Source: Siphonodentalium dalli (taxonomy: Eukaryota > Mollusca > Scaphopoda > Gadilida > Siphonodentaliidae). From it: a stretch of DNA of 64,000 bases. Below the pieces are notes generated by a model. That model saw only the letters and a program-made list of their open reading frames with translations, did no database searches and was not told where the DNA came from. The position numbers and the translations under genes are program-made. Each line of letters opens with the position of its first letter. Within the stretch, counting starts at the first letter, position 1. Positions 21,801 through 29,134 of this stretch are shown here, in pieces. Where the stretch lies: the NCBI GenBank assembly GCA_032622095.1, contig CP136066.1:194980816-195044815 (forward strand). Direction: 5' to 3'.

Positions 21801-21885
21801 AAAACGCGCGGACGTCGTTGGCGACGTCATTGTGTTTTTCTACCAATTTTCCCGAACGTCATTTCAAAAGTGTTTCCTTTTTGGT
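21801..21885 (-). promoter_or_regulatory. Late-type promoter module 1 (gene A)
   Basis: Read on the minus strand it has, in order, TGACGTT, GGGAAAATTGGTAGAAAAAC (with an inverted CCAAT), AATGACGTCG, GACGTCCGCGCG and an ATATAA box. The same order occurs at 26,528, 27,071 and 28,455, always in the sense of the downstream gene. Confidence 0.75.
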
Positions 21886-22158
21886 GAATTAAGATCTTCA
21901 TCGACATTGCCGAAGACGATCATTAAAAACAGACACTGTTTTTCAACAACATAACTTTATTTTTGAATTAAGAATCAACATATTTACAACTGATCATGAA
22001 ATTTTCATATTTACAATCAATAATTGGTAATGCAATGAACATAATTTACATTTGGTAACTCATTTCATCATTAATTAACAATCAACATATTTACAAATGA
22101 TTATGATTTTAACATATTTAAACAATTGGTAATGAGCACATTTTATCAATAATGAAAT

Positions 22159-25100
22159 TCAAAGTTCAAAAATTTCAACTGCTTTGACGGTGATATTTTT
22201 ATCATTTAGTAGTTCAAAATATCTGGATGGTTCTGAGATATATTCAGTTTTAGTAAGAATATTATTTTGTGCATTTTTCCCCCATTTGCAATTTATCATT
22301 AATTTTGCGCACTGGCAGAGTCCTGGGTTTTTTTTCGATTTTTTCTTTTTCAAGTTTTATACCTTCAACCTCATAATAATCTTTAATGTATTTATCTTTA
22401 TCTTCTTCACTTTTAACAGAATTGGGATATCCACTTGCTTCTTGTTTAATTTTGAGGTATTTATCAATGTAATCCCTGTATACTTTGTCCGACCACTCAG
22501 TCCAATGCCAAACTTGATACACTTCCAGAATTTGGTAACCCAATTCTATTGCTTTTGAATAATTCTACATGCGTCCAAACTCCAACTAAAGCACGCTGTT
22601 CAGTTTTATGACTACACTGTCCACTTTCATTTTCTGCACAAGTTTTACACAATGTATCTATCATTTTGTTATTACATTGGATCGGTAACACTGGAATGTA
22701 CAATTCATTTGGAGGTAATACTTTGCATTTAATGAGTCCTTTGTAAGATTTGATGTCTGCTATTTGTTCCTGACTTAGAATTGCAGGATGACCAAGAGGG
22801 TACTCCCTATATTTATTCACACTAGGATACAAACTGCATACATCAATATATTTTATTTCCTGTTTAGATGTTGGTTCTATTTCATGATATAATTTTAGAG
22901 CATTAGTCCAACCACCAAATAATGCTTACCTTGGTTTAATTGGGTCTTGATGCAAATAGAATTGATCCATAGTTTTTTTTTTTGGTCTCCTTTACATTTA
23001 TTGTCCAGGTCATGTTCCCAGATGCATATTAGTTTGCATTCCAAGCTTTTGATTTCAGTTTCCGTTTTATTGTTTTTTCATACAACTCATGCATTGTTAT
23101 ATTACTGTATGGGTTTCGGCGGTTTCTATCTGGATAGCAAGTAGGACAGCCATGAAAAAAACACCCATACATTTCATACACTGTGTTTGATTCTGCATGA
23201 TAACCATCATGAAAATGTGTGCCTATTTTAACTTCACACCATTTAAAGCATGTTATGAATTTTTTCTCCATGCAAGGTTACAGGTTTGAGCTAATGTTAT
23301 TGCTTCCCGGAATGGATCTATTTGATCAGTTTCCATTACACATAGTCTGAATTTGCCACATCCATGTCTTAAAAATGTCTTCATCTGATTTACAATACTT
23401 TTGAATTTCTTTTTGGAAATCAAAAATATCCTCACCCCTAGCTTCGTACCATTTCAGAAATGATTCCCTATTTTCCTCAGACATGATTTCAGGTTTATTG
23501 TATTTTTTGTCTAGATATGGTCCTACGTAATTCTGAAAGTCCTGTGTATTTTGCCCAATGTGGAAACTAACCTTTAGCCATTTCTTCAAGTTGGAATGTT
23601 TTTGGAAATTTAGATAATGCCATTGGGATGAAACTCAATGAATCGATTACTCTAACACCATTACATTGTAAACTCAGTATTTTGTTACCATTCATAATAA
23701 CATTAGGTTTTGAATTTCCATTGTTCACGAAGAAATGTAAGAAGAACTGACTATCGTAGCCTCTTGCATTGTGAGCAATGCATGTTATGCCTTTATGGTC
23801 GTTGGTGTAAAACAACCATTTACAAAATCTTTCCAATACATTGTCACCTTTAAAAACATATTCTCTATTTGACAATACAGAATCACATGATTTGCATATT
23901 TCATCAATGAGTTTACATATACAATTTTCACAAGCAGTTTGTGCAACACAAAAATTGGGTATATGAACACCAGTATCTTGCTGACGTTCAAAATCAAAAA
24001 AATGAATAGTACCTTTACTTCTTTCTGTGTTTTCTTTCTTTTCATACTGTTGAATATGACATCTGTGGTCTGATTGAACGATTTCCTTACAGTATTTACA
24101 CTTCCTTGTTCCCGAACAGATATGTCTTTTCTCCTTTCGTGTGACGATTTCAACCCCACATTTCTGGCATTTGTGTATCATATCACAAATAGTTTTGTCT
24201 TGTTTTGGTGATTTTTTTTCAAATGATTGTCGAGACATCGTTTACTTCTAAAAGTCCTCTTACATTTGATGCAGCGTATCCATCGTTCAAAGGGACATAT
24301 CTGACCCTCGAAACACATACACTTGTATGGTCATAAATGATCACCTCTGCTGTTCGAACCGACATCAGTGTTCATAGTAATAATGCCATCCAAGGAATCC
24401 TGTGACAGTTGTGATCACTTCGTAGTGGTTGTCATTGAAATATAGATGGACAACTTTACTTTCTTTCCCAACTGGTGGTGGTTGAAAAAGAAAGCCTTCG
24501 TCAGCAAATTGATTATGTATTTTTATAACATACTCCGGATATAGTTGTTCCTGAATAATTTTGTATTCCTCAACCCCGCAACTGGTGTCGTGTGATAACC
24601 CCACTTTATCCAACAATGACTTTGCAGCTTCCCGTTGTGGAGTTCTTGCTGGCCTCGTAATCCGTTTCCATTGTTGCTTCCATTCAGCGGTATCTTTTTT
24701 GTCAGCATTACACATACCAACAACGACAGCCCTCGCAAAGCACATGTTATCTTCTGCGTTCTGAATCAGAAGAATACTTTTCTTTACTGTTTTCATTAGA
24801 TTTTTTACACCGAATGCTCCATAATGTAAGGTACGTCTTGTGGTCCCTGTAGGCATATGCGTGACAGTGATATCAAATGTCATCTGTCCGTCATGAATTT
24901 TGAATTTTTTGTTCGATTGTGCAACTTTTTCTATGTTGTCAAGCAATAATTCAACGTCAGGTCTTTTGCTTCAGTGAGCGGGACGTGAATCCCTAGATCT
25001 AGCCCTGGATGAAAGATGGAAATTCTCATTTGATCTTTTGGTCCTGCATCACACTCATCTTTCAATCTGTTCACCAGATCTTTGAAAATTCTGTGAACAG

Positions 25101-25284
25101 TTTGAAATGGTTGATGAAATTCTTGAAATGTGACGTTGTATTTCTTTGATGCTGTTTTAAATTTCCTCGAGTATTTATCGGTCAGATTTTTTATAGTATA
25201 ATATTTACAGTCATCATCCAGTCGCACTCTCTTTCTATTATCTCGTTCGCTTTCGCTATCTGAATATGGCACAAGGCGCTTCAC
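22159..25284 (-). pseudogene. polB: Protein-primed-type DNA polymerase B, broken
   Basis: Fragments in several frames keep the family order on the minus strand. 25,284-24,931 and 24,946-24,365 are the N-terminal region (ending with HYEVITTVTGFLG). 24,340-24,050 is a Cys-rich zinc-binding stretch. 24,238-23,567 is the 3'-5' exonuclease domain, with FFDFER (Exo I acids), AHNARGYDSQFF (Exo II) and VIDSLSFIP. 23,589-23,029 is the linker with FHGCPTCY. 22,870-22,497 holds polymerase motif A (DVCSLYPS), and 22,353-22,159 holds motif B (KLMINCKWGK). Motif C (the second catalytic Asp pair) and the rest of the C terminus are absent; the sequence runs into AT-rich repeats at 21,960-22,110. At least five frame changes are needed, and the apparent initiator is GTG (25,284). 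It cannot make an active replicase. It is transcribed away from the palindromic promoter at 25,286. Confidence 0.93.
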
Positions 25285-25285
25285 C

Positions 25286-25404
25286 GTGAAATGACGACGT
25301 GATGAAAAATCGCGTCGCTTTTATGCTCTGACACGGACATGCGCAGTCATCGTCCGTGTCAGAGTATAAAAGCGACGCGCTTTTTCATCACGTCGTCATT
25401 TCAC
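25286..25404. promoter_or_regulatory. Palindromic bidirectional promoter
   Basis: Arms of 53 bp (25,286-25,338 and 25,351-25,404) are reverse complements with two mismatches around a 12-13-nt centre (ATGCGCAGTCATC). Each arm holds a TATA-like box: TATAAAAG at 25,365 pointing right, and CATAAAAG on the minus strand at about 25,325 pointing left. It sits exactly between the starts of the polymerase (25,284, minus) and the zinc-knuckle gene (25,436, plus). It gives both genes the same upstream sequence, which fits coordinated early expression. Confidence 0.8.
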
Positions 25405-25435
25405 TGACGACTGAATAACGCACCGAACACTCACA

Positions 25436-26021
25436 ATGGATCCACGATTGCAGAGTAACAACATACAACATTTAAGAAAAATTGCATTAGAAGTTTTTAA
25501 AGAATACAAAGTGGATACCACCATACGGTAACTGTTTTAGATGCAATTCGAGTTCACATTGGGCTTTTCAATGTGATGGCACTACGAAAAAGAAGATTGA
25601 TCAGATGAAAAAATCATCATTGACGCTGAGTGAATCTACTCCTGGAAAGTCTACTTGGACGCACACATCAGGCAACGATGATCTCACACCATATAATGTT
25701 ATGGACATTGATCAAACTGAGACATTAACTAATGAGATAGCGGATATGAAAGCTGAAAGTGGGAAATAATGGAACTCAACCACGACATCAATTAACGAGA
25801 TCGCAGATGTGAAAACCGAGAGTGGTGAATTATACCCCTCAACCGAGGTGTCAAATGATGAAATCACTGTTCTAAACATGGAGGATTCGCAGATGGAAGT
25901 GATAAACTCTGTAGCCAAAAGCGCTGACGATACACAAATTGAACAAAGCACTTTGCCTATCAGAAAGAGAAAAAGACGTTTATCGCGAGAATCTTCCAAG
26001 AAAGTTAAAATTAGTGAATAA
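25436..26021 (+). pseudogene. CCHC zinc-knuckle protein, broken
   Basis: ATG at 25,436 begins MDPRLQSNNIQHLRKIALEV and stops at 25,531. In another frame, starting at the same place, CFRCNSSSHWAFQC (C-x2-C-x4-H-x4-C) is a canonical zinc knuckle, so a frameshift lies near 25,527. That frame runs to an in-frame TAA at about 25,768, then continues open to TAA at 26,019. The acidic Ser/Thr-rich middle ends in a basic, nuclear-signal-like tail (RKRKRRLSRESSKKVK). An intact version would have about 190 residues. A CCHC knuckle suggests nucleic-acid binding. It is the divergent partner of the polymerase. Confidence 0.6.
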
Positions 26022-26022
26022 A
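26017..26022 (+). terminator. AATAAA poly(A) signal overlapping the stop codon
   Basis: AATAAA overlaps the TAA of the zinc-knuckle gene, followed by a T-rich stretch. No histone-type stem-loop follows this gene, unlike its neighbours. Confidence 0.55.
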
Positions 26023-26065
26023 ATATTATTGATTTTTATTTACTTGTTACGTTTTTTAGCAATTG

Positions 26066-26109
26066 CAGAGCGTATCTTTTGAAAAATTTGGGTGGCCCTG
26101 AAAAGTGTC
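26066..26109 (-). terminator. Histone-type 3' end signal after gene D
   Basis: On the minus strand GACACTTTTCAGGGCC (26,109-26,094) keeps the TTTC loop, the 3' half of the stem and the ACCCA flank; two stem pairs are broken. AAAAGATACGCTCTG (26,080-26,066) lies 13 nt downstream. The stem begins 19 nt past the stop codon of gene D. Confidence 0.75.
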
Positions 26110-26128
26110 GTTTAAATTTTTTGCTGAG

Positions 26129-26518
26129 TCAATAAAATTCAGACAAATCAGGATAAAATCCTCCCTTGTTATATGTGGGTCTCCAGTATGGATCCGGCAC
26201 GTATTCTGCTGCCTCAGTGGTAATCCACCTTGGTAGCGGCTTTGGAGGATTAAATTCAGACAAGTCTGGATATAATGCTCCTTCCTTATACGTGGGTTTC
26301 CACTCTGGAGTTTCAACATACACGTTGGGAGGACAAGGTCTCCGTCTTTGCAGGAATTATTGAACTCCAGCTCTAATGGCTAACTTATGGCTCTCCGAAT
26401 CTCTAACATTCTTCTGCCAATACTTTAATCGAGCATCGGCAGAGAATTTTATCAAAATTTTCTCTTTTAGTTTAGAGAACATTTTGAAGATTAAAAAAAA
26501 CGCTACACTGTCCTCCAT
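26129..26518 (-). pseudogene. Late-type gene D, unidentified, one in-frame stop
   Basis: ATG at 26,518 begins MEDSVAFFLIF; a second ATG follows 12 codons later at 26,482. The frame is open except for one TAA after about 53 codons (AIRAGVQ then stop), and then continues in the same frame to TGA at 26,129, about 129 codons in all. The C-terminal part contains the motif PxWxPTYxxGxxYPDLSEF twice, about 38 residues apart. No known family is recognised. It starts 10 bp below promoter module 2 and is followed by a histone-type stem-loop, like its neighbours A, E and F. Confidence 0.6.
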
Positions 26519-26527
26519 ATTATATGA

Positions 26528-26610
26528 AACGCGCGGACGTCGCTGACGACGTCATTGCGTATTTCACCAAATCTCCCCGAACGTCAATTCAAGTGTGTTT
26601 CTTTTTCCAG
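26528..26610 (-). promoter_or_regulatory. Late-type promoter module 2 (gene D)
   Basis: Minus strand: TTGACGTTCGGGGAGATTTG, then AATGACGTCGTCAGCGACGT, then CCGCGCGTTTCATATAAT, directly before the gene D start. Confidence 0.75.
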
Positions 26611-26639
26611 AATACTTCGAGCGACGTGGGGTGTGTCAG

Positions 26640-27070
26640 TGACAGGTCCCAGAACCTGGGCTGTCACTCTGACCCATGGGCCAGAGTGACAGTCAGCGAG
26701 GGGGTGGGCCAGAGTGACAGCACAGGGTCGGATTCATCGGTCCAGAGGTTGTGTTAGATTCCAAAGAGTACGGTTTTGACAGAAAAGAGCATAATTTACT
26801 GATGCATCGATTTGTTCTCGGATTCTAATGACAGTGTGGGCACAATGAACTTAGAATAATACCAAGCAAAAAAAATAGATGCCAGTGCATTTTTTAACAA
26901 AAGAGAGTCTTCGAATAAATTCGAAGACGCTAGCGTTGTAAAATGTACTCGTAGAAGTTACCTTTCAGTGAAATATGTTATGAGATAATGGTAAAATGGT
27001 AGAGATAAAATTTTCTCGAGTCAAATCGGTGTTTTATTCATAGAAATATGATGTTTTTGATAAAAAAAAA
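26640..27070. repeat. Internal terminal-repeat copy
   Basis: A GGGCCAGAGTGACAG block with GAGGGGGTGGGCC is followed by GTTTTGACAGAAAAGAGCAT and the rest of the terminal body, then about 120 bp shared only with the right end. Orientation matches the left end and opposes the right end, so 26,640-29,060 has its own inverted termini. Confidence 0.8.
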
Positions 27071-27147
27071 GAAACACATCTGATTTGACGTTTGGAAAAA
27101 ATTGGTAGAAAAACGCATGACGTCGTCGGCGACGTCCGCGCGTTTTC
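27071..27147 (+). promoter_or_regulatory. Late-type promoter module 3 (gene E)
   Basis: Plus strand: TTTGACGTTTGGAAAAAATT, GGTAGAAAAACGCATGACGT, GGCGACGTCCGCGCG, then CAATAAAAAA in place of the TATA-like box. It ends 41 bp before ATG 27,189. Confidence 0.75.
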
Positions 27148-27188
27148 AATAAAAAACAAAGATATCCCCATTCTTCATTCATACCGAA

Positions 27189-27617
27189 ATGGATTACCGA
27201 GATCTGTATCGGAGCTATTTGGAGGATGGGATACTGGTGAGAGGTGTGTTTTGGGGATGAAGCACAGATGATATGGAAGGCTTTGAGTTTAGCAGAAACG
27301 GGTACTGTAGATAACTTCTTTGATATCTACAGATACACCGTTATGCTGATGACGGACCACAGAGACCGGGTCTTTGGATTGCCACCACGGTGGTTTCGAC
27401 ACACCAGATTGCTGGGGACGTCAAGATTGATGGTGCGCTCGCGGCTACATCACTGCAGCGGTCTATCATAATCTTCTCAGGGCATAGAGTTTACGAATTC
27501 TTGCCGCTCTGGGGGATACAGACAGGCCAGCCGTGCAATTGTGCCATTTGGTTGCGACGTTCCCAAGACCACTTTCAGCTGTATTCAAACCCAAACACAT
27601 CGTGCGGTTTCTTTTGA
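27189..27617 (+). pseudogene. Late-type gene E, diverged copy of gene A, frameshifted
   Basis: ATG at 27,189 begins MDYRDLYRSYLEDGILVRGV and soon hits a stop. A second frame (27,244-27,400) carries IWKALSLAETGTVDNFFDIY. A third (27,400-27,617) carries ATSLQRSIIIF and ends at 27,617. Parallel segments in gene A are VWETLSCAVYGTG, EKFFELF and LLTVQRKLVFW, in the same order. About 140 codons if undamaged. The product is unknown. Confidence 0.55.
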
Positions 27618-27630
27618 AATCATCCAAAAC

Positions 27631-27674
27631 GACCCTTTTCAGGGCCTCACAATTTTTTTAAAAGATAAGCCCTA
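27631..27674 (+). terminator. Histone-type 3' end signal after gene E
   Basis: GACCCTTTTCAGGGCC (27,631-27,646), with one stem mismatch, begins 14 nt after the gene E stop and follows CCAAAAC. Thirteen nt further lies AAAAGATAAGCCCTA (27,660-27,674), matching the downstream block of genes D and F. Confidence 0.8.
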
Positions 27675-27872
27675 CTATTGCTACTGTACGATTTGTTCAT
27701 TCTTCCTGAACTTGGAGAGAATGTTCACATAATTTCTCCAAACCAAAATCATTCATCCTGAACTTGGAGAGAATGTTCACATATTTTATCAAAGAATACT
27801 TCCCTAACAATAAAAAAAAACCCACTACCACCCTTCATATCTATAATATGATCATCATATAGCATAATTATA

Positions 27873-27916
27873 CAGAGCGTATCTTTCGTGAATTTTAGGT
27901 GGCCCTGAAAAGGGCC
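27873..27916 (-). terminator. Histone-type 3' end signal after gene F
   Basis: On the minus strand GGCCCTTTTCAGGGCC (27,916-27,901) is a perfect match to the histone mRNA stem-loop: 6-bp stem, TTTC loop. It has AAAC before and ACCT after. GAAAGATACGCTCTG (27,887-27,873) follows 13 nt downstream. The stem begins 20 nt past the gene F stop. Confidence 0.85.
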
Positions 27917-27936
27917 GTTTAAATTAATATAAAAAA

Positions 27937-28386
27937 TCATTTCTTTTGTTTCTTCATCATTGTTAAATCTTTCCCGAGTGATCCAAATGTTGATCGCTTC
28001 GTAGGTTCTTTCTGGAAACCATGTACCTCAATTGGTATGTCGATCGTGTGAGGTTTCAAGTTGATTGTACATTCAGCCGGTTTTTGTGTTAACTGCTTTC
28101 GCAAATCCTTCATTTCCTGACAAATATTCCGTAACAATTTTATCTGTTCTTCCCATTGTGAACTGTTGATAACTTGGTAAATAACAGGTTGAGACATTTG
28201 TTGTGTTTTCACCGACGGTGTATACACTGGTTGTTGATCCGTTCGCGGATACACCATTTGTACCTGTTGCTGTTCTACCCGTGGTGTCACATTGCCTGCA
28301 TACAGTGGAGTCGACATTTGCGTTGTTGCAGGAACATGGTCGTACTGCACATCAATAGTCTTGAGAAATTCCGTTACTGGATCCAT
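27937..28386 (-). CDS. Late-type gene F, intact, unidentified
   Basis: An uninterrupted 149-codon frame runs from ATG 28,386 (MDPVTEFLKTIDVQYDHVPA). The N-terminal half is rich in Gln, Pro, Thr and Val (disordered). A helical segment follows at about residues 75-105 (WEEQIKLLRNICQEMKDLRK), likely a short coiled coil. The C terminus is basic, ending in Lys-rich residues. It is the only gene of the element without a visible lesion, and its stem-loop is also the only perfect one. Promoter module 4 lies about 70 bp upstream. No known family was recognised; a structural or virion-associated protein is possible but not shown. Confidence 0.65.
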   Translation of the reverse strand: MDPVTEFLKTIDVQYDHVPATTQMSTPLYAGNVTPRVEQQQVQMVYPRTDQQPVYTPSVKTQQMSQPVIYQVINSSQWEEQIKLLRNICQEMKDLRKQLTQKPAECTINLKPHTIDIPIEVHGFQKEPTKRSTFGSLGKDLTMMKKQKK

Positions 28387-28454
28387 GTTTCAAAATAACG
28401 CTAAAGTTACAATTTACGCATGTAATAACGTTAACATCTTCGAGGATCAAATAT

Positions 28455-28533
28455 ATGGGATGCGCGGGCCTCGTTGACGACGTCATTGAGTTTTTCTACC
28501 AATTTTCCCAGAACGTCAAATCAGGTGTGTTTT
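28455..28533 (-). promoter_or_regulatory. Late-type promoter module 4 (gene F)
   Basis: Minus strand: CACACCTGATTTGACGTTC, GGGAAAATTGGTAGAAAAAC, CAATGACGTCGTCAACGAGG, then CATATATTTG. The second GACGTC has mutated. Confidence 0.75.
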
Positions 28534-29060
28534 CTTTTTTTGTCAAAAACATCATATTTCTATGAATAAAACACCGATTTGACTCGGGAAAGTTTTATCT
28601 GTACCATTTTACCATTATCTCATAACATATTTCACTGAAAGGTAACTTCTACGAGTACATTTTACAACGCTAGCGTCTTCGAATTTATTCGAAGACTTTC
28701 GCTTTTGTTAACAAAAAAAATGCACTGGTAAAGTAGCACAATTTACCAATGCATCTATTTTTTGCTCGGTATTATTCTAAGTTCAGTGTGTACAGCGAAG
28801 GGAAACGCCCTTCGCTTACCACACTGCCATTATAATCCGAGAAAAAATAGAAGTATCAGTAAATTGTGTTCTTTTCTGTCAAAACCCCATTCGAAGCGCT
28901 CACCTTACTCTTTGGAATATAACACAACCTCTGGACCGACCCTGGGCGGGTCACTCTGGCCCCGAGCGAGGGGTTGGGCCAGAAATTTTACTGGGAGCGG
29001 ACAATTTGGCCCATGGGCCAGAGTGTCCGACAGCGAGGGGGTGGGCCAGAGTGGCAGCCA
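28534..29060. repeat. Right terminal repeat and block
   Basis: Reverse complement of 26,640-27,070 and, for its outer part, of 20,786-21,285. It carries GAATTTATTCGAAGAC, a small GCGAAGGG..CCCTTCGC hairpin and the GGGCCAGAGTG block with CGAGGGGTTGGGCC. Confidence 0.85.
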
Positions 29061-29134
29061 TTACTACTACCAACGCCGTTGTAACATCCGCCGGGTACCA
29101 CGACTCATCAAATCGGTCATGGACGAGACATAAT

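Larger units (their letters stand above)
20786..29070. mobile_element. Virus-like Polinton/adintovirus-type element, decayed, possibly two derivatives
   Basis: The left end (20,786-21,285) and the right end (28,650-29,060) carry the same terminal sequence in opposite orientation. A third copy lies internally (26,640-27,070) in the left-end orientation. Contents in order are: minus gene A, broken polymerase B (minus), divergent promoter, zinc-knuckle gene (plus), minus gene D, internal terminal block, plus gene E, minus gene F. Polymerase B of this type is the signature of Polintons/Mavericks and adintoviruses. Integrase, packaging ATPase, protease and major capsid genes were not recognised, and 8.3 kb is short for the group. 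The layout fits either one deleted element containing a smaller insertion, or a partial element followed by a 2.4-kb derivative (26,640-29,060) with its own inverted ends. Confidence 0.8.

Noticed and set aside
27190-28386. Histone gene captured by the element
   Set aside because: The stem-loops prompted this idea, but none of the four reading frames resembles a core or linker histone.
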